A stretch of 64,000 nucleotides of DNA from Ga0077555 sp963746315 (lineage in GTDB: Bacteria > Pseudomonadota > Alphaproteobacteria > Rhizobiales > Hyphomicrobiaceae): contig CAVVAR010000010.1 in assembly GCA_963746315.1 (NCBI GenBank), positions 62,001-126,000 of the forward strand. The letters are read 5' to 3'. The position numbers were made by a program, and so were the translations under genes. This document shows positions 8,451 through 16,853 of the stretch, piece by piece (position 1 is the first letter of the stretch; each line of letters starts with the position of its first letter). The notes below the pieces were generated by a model. That model did no database searches, was not told where the DNA came from, and was given only the letters and a program-made list of their open reading frames with translations.

Positions 8451-9635
8451 TCAGGCGACGAGCCGGCTCCCGTCCGCAAGATGCACCAGGCAGCCATCGG
8501 CGATGGTGGCGACGACGCGGGCCGGCCCCGACGGCGGCGCGTCAACAAGCACGAGATCGGCGCGCTTGCCCTCGGCGATGACCCCGCGATCGGTGAGGCC
8601 CACGGCGGCGGCGGCGTTGGCGGAGACCAGCGGCCAGCCCTTCTCCAGCGGCACGCCATGCTTAGCCGCGAGGATGAAAGGCGCCTGGAGCAGCGCCGGG
8701 TAGTAGTAGTCCGAAGCCAGGACGCTGCACCACCCGCGCTGCGCCATCTCGGCAGCGTCCGGACACCCCGTATGGCTGCCGCCGCGCAGCACGTTCGGGG
8801 CGCCGAACACGGTCGGTGCGCCGTCAGCGACTGCGGCCTCAGCGACGGCGTCGGTCATGGGGAACTCGGCGATGGCGACGCCGAGCGACGCGAACCATTG
8901 GCGTTGCTCGATCGTCATGTCGTCGTGCGACATGGCGGGAACGCCTGCTGCGACGGCCGCCGCCGCGATGCGTGCTATGGAGCCTGCAACCTCGCCGGTG
9001 CGGCCGTAGACGCGCTCTACGAGGGTATCGAAGGCTTTCGGGTCCAGCCCGGATCGCTCGACCATCTTGGCCATCTTGTCGGGGCGGTGGCGAACCTTGA
9101 TGGTGCCGGTCATGTGATCGTTGAAGGCGACGACGCCGACGCGGCGCTCCCTGATCCAGGAAAGGATCTCATCCTCCCCGTCGAGGTTGTAGGTCTCATG
9201 GCGGAGGTGATAGCGCGTGTCGGCTGCGAGCTTGGGGCGCAACCCCTCGATGGCCTTCAATAGTGCGCGTGCGTGCGCCGCATCGCGCAGACCGGGTTCC
9301 CACGAGCGCGTCACGCCATGGAAGGCCGTCGTAATGCCGTTGGCGACCAGTTGCCGGTCGGTCTCGAGAAGCGCCAGCGCGAGATCGATGCCAACGCCCG
9401 GTCGGGGCATCATCTGGCGCTCGAAGGCGTCGCCATGGACGTCGACGAGGCCCGGCAGGACGAGCAAGCCCCCGGCATCGATCACCAACCGAGCAGACAT
9501 GCCGGCCGGCTCCAGCGCGAGGCACGCGTCGTCACCGCACGCGACGACGGCCACGTCGCCCCGCGCGAGACCGTCGCAGACGAGGACGCGCCCGCCGACC
9601 ACCGCGATGCGAGCTTCACGCGCCTGACGTTGCAT
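8451..9635 (-). CDS. phnM: PhnM-like amidohydrolase (alpha-D-ribose 1-methylphosphonate 5-triphosphate diphosphatase family)
   Basis: A 394-residue amidohydrolase-superfamily protein with the PhnM-specific metal motif L-P-G-L-V-D-V-H-G-D-A-F-E-R-Q-M-M-P-R-P-G-V near residue 60, followed by H-H-type ligands in Y-H-L-R-H-E-T and M-S-H-D-D-M-T. PhnM splits pyrophosphate from the ribosyl triphosphate intermediate of the C-P lyase pathway. No C-P lyase core genes (phnGHIJKL) are in the window, so either the pathway is encoded elsewhere or this is a paralogue with another triphosphate substrate. Confidence 0.83.
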   Translation of the reverse strand: MQRQAREARIAVVGGRVLVCDGLARGDVAVVACGDDACLALEPAGMSARLVIDAGGLLVLPGLVDVHGDAFERQMMPRPGVGIDLALALLETDRQLVANGITTAFHGVTRSWEPGLRDAAHARALLKAIEGLRPKLAADTRYHLRHETYNLDGEDEILSWIRERRVGVVAFNDHMTGTIKVRHRPDKMAKMVERSGLDPKAFDTLVERVYGRTGEVAGSIARIAAAAVAAGVPAMSHDDMTIEQRQWFASLGVAIAEFPMTDAVAEAAVADGAPTVFGAPNVLRGGSHTGCPDAAEMAQRGWCSVLASDYYYPALLQAPFILAAKHGVPLEKGWPLVSANAAAAVGLTDRGVIAEGKRADLVLVDAPPSGPARVVATIADGCLVHLADGSRLVA

Positions 9636-9787
9636 ATCACCCTCAATTCATCTCACGTCGGACCACAGCCCACCGGCCCAGTCGATCGACCTGCGGCATT
9701 TTAGTGAAGTTTTTGCGACACGTTTTCGGAAACCGAAGTAGGTCCCTGGTAGTTTTACTTCCCGGAGCCTAACCAAGCCTCGGAACA

Positions 9788-10000
9788 ATGTCTGTCATGT
9801 CCATGTCCTGCGAACTTGCTCAAGCCGCGGTCGAAACAGCCTTGCAAGGCCTGCAGGACGAGCGCGCGGCGTGCGTCGCGCGGCTCCATGCCGTACTTTC
9901 GATGCAGGGTTGCGATAGCGAGGTCGAGGGCTATCTCAAACGTATCGACAGCATCAACGCGGCTCTCATCCGGCTGGCCAGCGCCCACATCGTTCACTGA
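9788..10000 (+). CDS. Small hypothetical protein, helical
   Basis: A 70-residue reading frame predicted to be helical, with A-A-V-E-T-A-L-Q-G-L-Q-D-E-R and Y-L-K-R-I-D-S-I-N-A-A-L-I-R-L segments. Third codon positions are strongly GC-rich, as in neighbouring real genes, which favours it over the overlapping minus-strand frame at 9755-9997. No family recognised and no clear ribosome binding site. It lies between the divergent PhnM-like and GMC oxidoreductase genes. Confidence 0.45.
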   Translation: MSVMSMSCELAQAAVETALQGLQDERAACVARLHAVLSMQGCDSEVEGYLKRIDSINAALIRLASAHIVH

Positions 10001-10116
10001 TCCACCCCCGCGAGAGGATCGCGGCAGAAACCCTGCGCGGCGCCTCCCCCTTGCACGCCCCGCGCCGAGTGTGGCATCGCACCCCTTCGAACGTGTGTGA
10101 AAACCGGGGGGCGTCC

Positions 10117-11757
10117 GTGGACAGCTTCGATTACGTGATCGTTGGCGCCGGCTCGGCCGGCTGCGTGCTGGCCAATCGGCTCTCGGCCGACGGAATCACG
10201 AGCGTTTGCGTGCTGGAAGCGGGTCCGCCCGACTGGCTGCCATGGATTCACATCCCGGCCGGCTTCATCAAGACATTCTACGATCCCACCGTGAACTGGC
10301 TCTACAGTATGGAGCCGTCGGAATGGACCGGGGGGCGCCGGATCCATGCGCCGCGCGGCAAGACGCTGGGCGGCTCGTCTTCGATCAACGGACACGTCTA
10401 CAATCGAGGCCAGCCGCTCGATTTCGATACCTGGGCGCAGATGGGCAACCGGGGATGGGGATATGCCGACGTGCTGCCCTACTTCAAGCGGCTCGAGGGG
10501 CGCCAGGGTGGTGATGCGGACGCGACGTTCCGTGGCCGCGACGGCAGCCTGACGGTCTCCGACATCGATTGGGTCCATCCGCTCTGCGAGGCCTTCATCC
10601 AGGGCGCGGTGGAGGCCGGCATTCCGCGCAACCCCGACTACAACGGCGCCTTGCAGGAGGGCGTCGCCTACGCGCAGCGCACCATCAGCAACGGCCGCCG
10701 GGTCTCGGCGGCGCGCGCCTTTTTGCATCCGGCCCGCAAGCGGCACAACCTCACGATCATCACGGAGGCGCACGCGACCGGCCTGATCATGGACGGCAAG
10801 CGCGTACGGGGCGTGCGCTTCGCCAAGGGCGGCCGTGGCGGCCCCATCACCGAGATCAGGGCCTCACGCGAGGTGATCCTCTCGGGCGGCACCTATAACT
10901 CGCCGCAACTCATGCAGCTCTCGGGTATCGGCTCGCCGGAGCTGCTGGCCGCGCACGGCATCGAGGTGCGTCACGCACTGCCGGGCGTCGGAGAGCACCT
11001 CAAGGATCACTACGCACCGCGCTTCGTCGCCCGCGTCAAGAACATCGAAACGATCAACGAGCGCGTCCGGGGCATGAAGCTGGCCGCCGAGGTGGCGAAA
11101 TGGGTGTTTACGCGAAAGGGCGTCCTCGCACTGTCGCCGACGCTCGTTTACGCCTTCTGGCGCTCCTATCCGGAGGTCGCCAACTCGGACATCCAGCTGA
11201 CGTTCACGCCGGCGAGCTATCGCGAGGGCGTCCAGGGCGAGCTCGAGCGCGAGCCCGGCATGACCGTCGCCTCGTGGCAGCAGCGCCCCGACAGCAAGGG
11301 CTACGTGCGCATCCGCAGCGCCGATCCGTTCGAGGCGCCCCTGATCCAGCCGAACTATCTGACCGAGGAAGGCGATCGTCGCGTCCTTCTCGCCGCCATG
11401 CGGCTGGCACGGCGGCTGCTCGCGTCGAAGCCGCTGCAGCCCTACTACGACCACGAGGACTTCCCGGGGCCGAAGGTGCAGAGCGACGATGAGTTGCTGG
11501 GCGCGGCCAAGGAGCGCGGCACGACGACCTTCCATCCCAACGGCACCTGCCGGATGGGCCCCGAGACGGATAAGATGGCCGTCGTCGATGCAGAGCTGCG
11601 CGTGCACGGCTTGCAGGGGCTGCGGGTGATCGATGCCTCGGTGATGCCGACCATGCTGTCCGCGAACCTCAACGCCGCCACGATGATGATCGCCGACAAG
11701 GCCTCTGACATGATCCTCGGCAAAGCCGCGCCGGAGCCCATCCTGGTCACGGCCTGA
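10117..11757 (+). CDS. GMC family oxidoreductase (choline dehydrogenase-like flavoprotein)
   Basis: A 546-residue FAD-dependent alcohol oxidoreductase. The N-terminal dinucleotide motif V-I-V-G-A-G-S-A-G-C-V-L-A follows directly after a GTG start at 10117 (a longer frame from 10051 has an atypical extension). GMC signature 1 is seen as G-K-T-L-G-G-S-S-S-I-N-G and signature 2 as G-G-T-Y-N-S-P-Q-L-M-Q-L-S-G-I-G. The C-terminal catalytic region contains F-H-P-N-G-T-C-R-M-G (His) and the closing N-L-N-A-A-T-M-M-I. Members oxidise choline, alcohols or sugars; the substrate is not determined. Confidence 0.92.
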   Translation: MDSFDYVIVGAGSAGCVLANRLSADGITSVCVLEAGPPDWLPWIHIPAGFIKTFYDPTVNWLYSMEPSEWTGGRRIHAPRGKTLGGSSSINGHVYNRGQPLDFDTWAQMGNRGWGYADVLPYFKRLEGRQGGDADATFRGRDGSLTVSDIDWVHPLCEAFIQGAVEAGIPRNPDYNGALQEGVAYAQRTISNGRRVSAARAFLHPARKRHNLTIITEAHATGLIMDGKRVRGVRFAKGGRGGPITEIRASREVILSGGTYNSPQLMQLSGIGSPELLAAHGIEVRHALPGVGEHLKDHYAPRFVARVKNIETINERVRGMKLAAEVAKWVFTRKGVLALSPTLVYAFWRSYPEVANSDIQLTFTPASYREGVQGELEREPGMTVASWQQRPDSKGYVRIRSADPFEAPLIQPNYLTEEGDRRVLLAAMRLARRLLASKPLQPYYDHEDFPGPKVQSDDELLGAAKERGTTTFHPNGTCRMGPETDKMAVVDAELRVHGLQGLRVIDASVMPTMLSANLNAATMMIADKASDMILGKAAPEPILVTA

Positions 11758-11774
11758 GGCGCGAGGACGCAAAG

Positions 11775-12140
11775 ATGGCAAAGGATCTGCTCTGGCTGGA
11801 GATGCTGCTCAAGCTCGTCAGCGGTACTGTGCTGCTGCTCTTTCCGAGGACACTGGCGCGGCTGCTCGGACTGCCTCCGGTTGCAGAGACATTTTGGCCG
11901 CGCCTCTTGGGCGGCGTCCTCCTGGGGCTTGCGGCGGCCACGTTTCTAGAAGGCCGGCTCGCGGCGACCAACGGTCTCGGTCTGGCGGGTCATGTGGCAC
12001 TCAATCTGGCTGCGGCCCTGACGCTGCTCAGCCTGCTCGTCGTGGGCCGCGCCGGGCCCGCGCGGCGCGGCCGCATCCTGGTCGGGTTGGCGGCGGCGGC
12101 GTTGACGGCGTTGGCCCTGGTCGAGCTGGCCTGGGTCTGA
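11775..12140 (+). CDS. Small four-helix membrane protein, unknown function
   Basis: A 121-residue, Leu/Ala-rich protein with four hydrophobic segments (about residues 8-25, 43-58, 68-88 and 98-118) separated by short basic loops. It begins 17 bp after the GMC oxidoreductase stop, so it is probably co-transcribed. No catalytic motif seen. It may be an accessory membrane protein for the oxidoreductase, but nothing in the sequence proves that. Confidence 0.7.
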   Translation: MAKDLLWLEMLLKLVSGTVLLLFPRTLARLLGLPPVAETFWPRLLGGVLLGLAAATFLEGRLAATNGLGLAGHVALNLAAALTLLSLLVVGRAGPARRGRILVGLAAAALTALALVELAWV

Positions 12141-12232
12141 GCCAGCCAGGGCACCAGGCCGCATCCGGCGGCCATCGATGGCACGGGGTTTGCTGAGATC
12201 GGGGCAGTGACATCCCAATCGAGGCCAGACCC

Positions 12233-13477
12233 ATGAACGAGCTAGTGCTGCGCGAGACGACGGGCTTCTCGACGCCCGATCTCAGGTGCACAGCTCCGGC
12301 TTCCGCTTCCCGGACGGCTGATCTCGAGGGAGCGCCACCCGAAATCGAGATGACCATCGTCACGAGCCGGGACGGTTTCGAGGCGCTCGAAGCCGAGTGG
12401 AACGCCCTGCACCGCGAGGCTGGACGGACCGCACATGTGTTCCTGACATTCAACTGGTGCTGGCATTGGTGCCGCCACTATCTGGGCGACGACCGGCGCG
12501 GTCCGCAGCTCGCCATCGTCACGGGGCGGATCGGCGGCCGGCTGGCGATGGTCATGCCGCTGGTGGCACAACGCAGCGCCGGGCTGACCGAGCTGACATG
12601 GCTGGGCGCACCGGTGTCCCAATATGGTGACGTCTTGGCCGCCGACGAGGCGGCAGGAGTGCCGACACTGCTTAAGGCGTGGCAATTCGCCGTCGAGAAG
12701 ACCGGTGCCGACGTCGCAAATCTGCGCCGGGTGAGGGCCGATGCGGTGGCCGCTCCGCTGTTGGCGCATCTCGGGGCCAAGGTTACAGCCGTCGAGGAGG
12801 CGCCGTATCTGGATCTGTCAGACGACAGGAGTTTTGCCGGCTGGGAGGAGCGGCGCCAGCCGAAGGCCAGGAAAAACCGCAGGCGGCAGGCCCGACGTCT
12901 CGCGGACACCGGCCCGACGGAATTCATCGCGGCGTCGGCCAGCACCGAGGCCGGTGCCATGGCAAGGCATGCCGTCCGCCTCAAGCGCGAGACGTTGAGC
13001 GACAAGGGCGCCATCTCACTGGCACTCTCGGACGATCGGTTCGAGGCCTTCTTCGCCGAGGCCGCAGAGGGCTTGGGGCGGCCCGCCGGCGTCACCGTTC
13101 TTGCGCTCACCTGTGACGAGACGCCCGCGGCCCTCATGATTCTGTTGGAGACGGAGACGACGGCCTTCCTGCACGTCGCCGTGTTCGAGCCGCGCTTCGA
13201 GAAATGCGGAGCCGGCGCGCTGCTGCTCGAGCACGCGATCGAACGCTCGATCCTGTCGGGGCGACGCCAGCTGGATCTCCTGCCGCCCAGGCACCAATAC
13301 AAGCTGGACTTCGGCGATGGTGTCGGCGACGTCAGCGACTTCGCCATGGCGCTATCGACAAAGGGGTGGCTCTACACGCAGGGCTACCTCAGCCTGCGCC
13401 GTCGCCTCAAGGCTGTTCTGGAAGGGCTACCCAAGCCGGTACGGCAGGCGGTTGCCCGTGTGGCCGCCCGAGCCTAG
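12233..13477 (+). CDS. GNAT family N-acetyltransferase (CelD/BioF2-like)
   Basis: A 414-residue protein with an N-terminal F-E-A-L-E-A-E-W-N-A-L segment, a F-L-T-F-N-W-C-W-H-W stretch and a C-terminal GNAT fold (V-A-V-F-E-P-R-F-E-K-C-G-A-G-A-L-L-L-E-H-A-I-E, then D-L-L-P-P-R-H-Q-Y-K). This pattern is the BioF2-like/FemAB-type acetyltransferase family found with exopolysaccharide and cellulose loci. The likely role is acylation of a surface or sugar substrate. Its stop lies only 17 bp from the convergent end of nuoF, which marks the edge of the truncated complex I cluster. Confidence 0.82.
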   Translation: MNELVLRETTGFSTPDLRCTAPASASRTADLEGAPPEIEMTIVTSRDGFEALEAEWNALHREAGRTAHVFLTFNWCWHWCRHYLGDDRRGPQLAIVTGRIGGRLAMVMPLVAQRSAGLTELTWLGAPVSQYGDVLAADEAAGVPTLLKAWQFAVEKTGADVANLRRVRADAVAAPLLAHLGAKVTAVEEAPYLDLSDDRSFAGWEERRQPKARKNRRRQARRLADTGPTEFIAASASTEAGAMARHAVRLKRETLSDKGAISLALSDDRFEAFFAEAAEGLGRPAGVTVLALTCDETPAALMILLETETTAFLHVAVFEPRFEKCGAGALLLEHAIERSILSGRRQLDLLPPRHQYKLDFGDGVGDVSDFAMALSTKGWLYTQGYLSLRRRLKAVLEGLPKPVRQAVARVAARA

Positions 13478-13494
13478 GCACGATCCTCGACAGG

Positions 13495-14782
13495 CTACTC
13501 CGCCGCCTGCCGGGCCTGGGCGGCGATCCGCTCGTCGATGCGCTGCTCGATCGCCGGGCGGAAATTGCGCAGGAAACCCTGGATCGGCCACACGGCGCCC
13601 TCGCCGAAGGCGCAGATGGTGTGCCCCTCGACCTGCTTGGTGACGCTGAACAGGAGGTCGATCTCGCTCTTCTCGGCCTCGCCGCGCGCCATACGCTCCA
13701 TCAGCCGCCAGATCCACGCCACGCCCTCGCGGCACGGGGTGCACTGACCGCAGCTCTCGTGCTTATAGAAATAGGCAATGCGCGAGAATGCCTTGATGAT
13801 GTCGGTGGACTTGTCCATCACGATCACGGCGGCCGTGCCGAGACCGGATTTCAGCGCCGACATGGAATCGAAGTCCATGAGCAGCTCTTGGCAGTCGCCC
13901 GCCGCGATGCAGGGCATGGACGAGCCGCCGGGAATGACGGCCAGCAGGTTGTCCCAGCCGCCGCGCACACCGCCCGCATGCTTCTCGAGAAGATCGCGGA
14001 GCGGAATGCTCATGGCTTCCTCGACGACGCAGGGATTGTTCACGTGGCCGGAAATCTGGAACAGCTTGGTGCCGGTGTTGTTCGGACGGCCGATGCCGGA
14101 GAACCAGGCCGAGCCGCGCCGCAGGATGGTCGGAACGACGGCGATCGATTTCGACATTGTTGACCGTGGTCGGCGCGCCGTAGAGGCCCGAGTTGGCGGG
14201 AAACGGCGGCTTCAGGCGCGGCTGGCCCTTCTTACCCTCGAGGCTCTCGAGCAGCGCCGTCTCCTCGCCGCAGATGTACGCGCCGGCCCCGTGGTGGACG
14301 ACCAGATCGAAGTCCCAACCGTGGATGTTGTTCTTGCCAATCAGCTTGGCGTCGTAGGCCTCCTTGACGGCGGCCTCCAGGTGCTCGCGCTCACGGATGA
14401 ACTCGCCGCGGACGTAGATGAAGCAGGTATGCGCGCGCATCGCATAGGAGGCGATCAGGCATCCCTCGACCAGATGATGCGGGTCGTGCCGCATGATCTC
14501 GCGGTCCTTGCACGAGCCGGGCTCCGACTCGTCGGCATTGACGACGAGATAGGAGGGTCGCGGATCGTTCTTCGGCATGAACGACCACTTGAGGCCCGTC
14601 GGGAAGCCGGCACCGCCGCGCCCACGCAGGCCGGAGGCCTTGATCTCGTTAATGATCCAGTCGTGGCCCTTGTCGATCAGGCGCTTGGTATCGTCCCAAA
14701 GCCCACGCTTCCGGGCGCCTTCCAGACGCCAGTCGTGGAAGCCGTAGATGTTCGTGAAGATGCGGTCTTTGTCAGCGAGCAT
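13495..14782 (-). pseudogene. nuoF: NADH-quinone oxidoreductase subunit F, frameshifted
   Basis: Two overlapping frames together give a full-length NuoF (about 429 codons). The first frame (14782 down to about 14155) carries the FMN/NADH motifs G-R-G-G-A-G-F-P-T-G and G-A-G-A-Y-I-C-G-E-E-T and stops making sense after T-V-N-N-V-E. The second frame resumes at once with S-I-A-V-V-P-T and carries the N3 iron-sulfur ligands S-C-G-Q-C-T-P-C-R-E-G and the distal Cys in T-I-C-A-F-G-E-G. One extra A in the GTCGAAATCG segment near 14155 accounts for the shift. It could be real inactivation or a consensus error; every other part of the protein is intact. Confidence 0.88.
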
Positions 14783-15038
14783 CTCGTGTATCCGCCTGAG
14801 GTCCGCGAAGGATCCTGAATTTCCAGAGTAGAAGGCCGGTGACGATGGCCTGAACAGCGAGCAGACCTACCAGATAAAGCATCAGGTCAGTCTCGCTCAA
14901 CCGGTTATCGAGAACGAACAGATAGATCAGGCCGGGGAGCAACACCAGAAGCACGAACGCCGCGTCGAGCATCGCGAAGAGCATGACACGCCGCTTGTAG
15001 TCGGCCGCGGGGTCGCGGGCCTTCTCGCGGACACCTAT
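14772..15038 (-). CDS. Small two-helix membrane protein in nuo cluster, possible ATA start
   Basis: The conservative protein starts at ATG 14984 (70 residues) with two membrane segments (A-F-V-L-L-V-L-L-P-G-L-I-Y-L-F and L-Y-L-V-G-L-L-A-V-Q-A-I-V-T). That ATG has no ribosome binding site. In the same frame, a perfect AGGAGG at 15044-15049 sits 5 bases before an ATA codon at 15036-15038. Starting there adds 18 mostly charged residues (R-E-K-A-R-D-P-A-A-D-Y-K-R-R). No ATG, GTG or TTG lies between the upstream in-frame stop and ATG 14984. The 3' end overlaps the nuoF start, so the two are translationally coupled. Function unknown. Confidence 0.65.
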   Translation of the reverse strand: MGVREKARDPAADYKRRVMLFAMLDAAFVLLVLLPGLIYLFVLDNRLSETDLMLYLVGLLAVQAIVTGLLLWKFRILRGPQADTRDAR

Positions 15039-15064
15039 GGTCGCCTCCTGCGATCACGCCGGGT

Positions 15065-15775
15065 CTAGCTTTTCGCCGGTGCGGCAGCGGCCGCCTTCGC
15101 CGCGGCCTCGGCAGCGGCCTTCTCGCGCTCGGCGAACTGCTGCTGCCAGCCGCCTACCTTGGAGCCGTCGTAAAGGGACGCGTCAGTAAGCGACGTCGGA
15201 CCGCCTGCTGGCGAGGAGGCCGAGCGCCCCGCTTGGCTGCCCGGGGCAGGTGGCTTACCGGCTGCAAATCCGTCCAGCACCGTCTCGAAGGTTTCCGGCG
15301 TCAGGTCCTCCCACACATCCTTGAGGATCTGGACCACGGGAGCGTTGGCGCAGGCGCCGATGCACTCGACCTCCTCCCAAGAGAAGGCCCCGTCAGCCGA
15401 GAGATGGTGGGAGTCGTGATGGATCCGGGCCCGGCACACTTCGATGATGCCTTCCGCCCCGCGAAGCATGCAGGGCGTCGTGCCGCAAACCTGGAAATGG
15501 GCTTTCTTGCCGACCGGCGAGAGTTGGAACATCGTATAGAAGGTCGCGATCTCGTAGACACGAATGTAGGCCATGCCAAGCATGTCGGCGACCGCGCGAA
15601 TCGCGGGCTCCGTGGTCCACCCCTCCTGCTCCTGCGCCCGCCACAGCAAAGGAATGACGGCCGAGGCCTGCTTGCCTTCGGGGTATTGCGCGATGCGCGC
15701 CTTGGCCCAGGCAAGGTTTTCCGGCGAGAACGTGAACGAGGCGGGCTGGTCGGGATGGAGGCGGCGAACGGCCAT
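15065..15775 (-). CDS. nuoE: NADH-quinone oxidoreductase subunit E
   Basis: A 236-residue thioredoxin-like [2Fe-2S] subunit of complex I. The four cysteine ligands are visible in C-G-T-T-P-C (about residue 97) and E-C-I-G-A-C (about 138). The upstream helical domain has I-P-L-L-W-R-A-Q-E-Q-E-G-W and Y-E-I-A-T-F-Y-T-M-F, both typical. A C-terminal tail of about 65 residues, rich in Ala, Lys and Glu, extends beyond the conserved domain as in many alphaproteobacterial NuoE. With NuoF it forms the peripheral NADH dehydrogenase module. Confidence 0.93.
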   Translation of the reverse strand: MAVRRLHPDQPASFTFSPENLAWAKARIAQYPEGKQASAVIPLLWRAQEQEGWTTEPAIRAVADMLGMAYIRVYEIATFYTMFQLSPVGKKAHFQVCGTTPCMLRGAEGIIEVCRARIHHDSHHLSADGAFSWEEVECIGACANAPVVQILKDVWEDLTPETFETVLDGFAAGKPPAPGSQAGRSASSPAGGPTSLTDASLYDGSKVGGWQQQFAEREKAAAEAAAKAAAAAPAKS

Positions 15776-15802
15776 GATGTCCTTCTCGGCGGCAAGCTGT
15801 CG

Positions 15803-16291
15803 TCAGCGGGAGGGAGAGGTCGCTCCCCTCGGATCGATGCGCGTAATACCACGATCACGCTCGGGTAGGTCAGCATCGCGCTCAGTTGCCGCAGGACCAT
15901 AAACAGGCGGATCCTCCGGCCGATAGAGCGAGGCGTCGGCGACGGGGACGTGCGAGGCCGCGGCCATCCAGAAGACCAGCAGCGCGATCACCGCCAATGG
16001 CGCCAGCAGAAGCGCACTTTGGGCCGCAACTCGGGTCATGGCCGTCCACGCAAGCGCGAAGAGCACACCGAACAACGGCAAGGCGACCACTGTGCCGCCG
16101 CCGCGCGCAATAGCGAAGAGCATGGCGAACAGCACCGAGAACAGGCCGATCGCAATCGGCAAGCCGGGACGATGGGCCTGCCACTCGCCCATGGGCCAGC
16201 CGTTGTAGACGGCGATCCAGCGGTAGGTGGCCAACGACAATCCCCAGGCGAACGCCGCGATGGCAAGCCAGAGCATCGGATCGACGGGCAT
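15803..16291 (-). CDS. Membrane protein in nuo cluster, unknown function
   Basis: A 162-residue protein with three or four hydrophobic segments (about residues 7-24, 45-65, 69-87 and 95-111) and a soluble, acidic and Arg-rich C-terminal tail (Y-R-P-E-D-P-P-V-Y-G). The ATG at 16291 is preceded by AAGGGAG. The gene ends 27 bp before the nuoE start and is probably co-transcribed. No family recognised. Together with the other small membrane protein genes here it suggests lineage-specific additions to the complex I operon. Confidence 0.7.
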   Translation of the reverse strand: MPVDPMLWLAIAAFAWGLSLATYRWIAVYNGWPMGEWQAHRPGLPIAIGLFSVLFAMLFAIARGGGTVVALPLFGVLFALAWTAMTRVAAQSALLLAPLAVIALLVFWMAAASHVPVADASLYRPEDPPVYGPAATERDADLPERDRGITRIDPRGATSPSR

Positions 16292-16444
16292 GGTACGCGC
16301 TCCCTTCAAGCGCCGAGCGTGGCGCCAAATCCCCCATCCATCGCCTTTATGAGGAATTCTGGGCCGTCGCGCCAGTCCCCACGATGGCATCACGTCGGCA
16401 TGCGGACGGAGTTGCAACGCCAGCTTACGGCGCGTGCACGGGGA

Positions 16445-16795
16445 TCATGCCTTGCGGACGAACTCGGACTTGAGCTGCATCGGGCCGATGCCGTCGATCC
16501 TGCAGTCGATGTCGTGGCCGGCGGTGCCGTCGACGAGGCGGATGTTGCGCACCTTGGTGCCGACTTTCACGACCGTCGACGAGCCCTTGACCTTCAGGTC
16601 CTTGATCACGGTGACGCTGTCGCCGTCGGCAAGGGGGGTGCCGTTGGCATCGCGGACGATGGGTGAGCCCTCGTCATCCGATGCAGCCTCGGCGCCTGGT
16701 GTCCACTCGTGCGCACACTCCGGACAGACGAGAAGGCTGCCGTCCTCGTAGGTGTGCTCGGAGTTGCACTTGGGGCAGGTGGGGAGGGTGGTCAT
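16445..16795 (-). CDS. yjdM: Zinc ribbon protein YjdM (PhnA family)
   Basis: A 116-residue protein with an N-terminal zinc ribbon (C-P-K-C ... C-P-E-C) and the conserved PhnA domain D-A-N-G-T-P-L-A-D-G-D-S-V-T-V-I-K-D-L-K-V-K-G. The family was named for a phosphonate-linked locus but its biochemical role is not established, and it is not a C-P lyase component. Before the IS insertion it would have followed the preceding exported-protein gene by about 35 bp, so it belongs to the same transcription unit. Confidence 0.9.
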   Translation of the reverse strand: MTTLPTCPKCNSEHTYEDGSLLVCPECAHEWTPGAEAASDDEGSPIVRDANGTPLADGDSVTVIKDLKVKGSSTVVKVGTKVRNIRLVDGTAGHDIDCRIDGIGPMQLKSEFVRKA

Positions 16796-16844
16796 GATGG
16801 TTCTATGTTGTCACGCGGTTGGGAAACGTTTCACTTGCGGTGAG

Positions 16845-16853
16845 TGCCCCATC
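16845..16853. repeat. Left target site duplication of the IS256-family element
   Basis: The 9-bp sequence TGCCCCATC directly abuts the left inverted repeat and recurs exactly at 18268-18276 beside the right inverted repeat. A perfect 9-bp duplication fits IS256-family transposition. Confidence 0.9.

Noticed and set aside
7377..9263. Plus-strand frame of 628 residues
   Set aside because: It lies antisense to the MBL hydrolase and PhnM-like genes, both with clear catalytic motifs.
7479..9635. MBL hydrolase and PhnM-like gene as a phosphonate operon with PhnP
   Set aside because: PhnP is a differently organised MBL phosphodiesterase; this hydrolase looks lactonase-like, and no C-P lyase genes are present.
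9755..9997. Minus-strand frame of 80 residues opposite the small helical protein
   Set aside because: Third-position base use is poorer than on the plus strand, and it has no recognisable features. Both remain uncertain.
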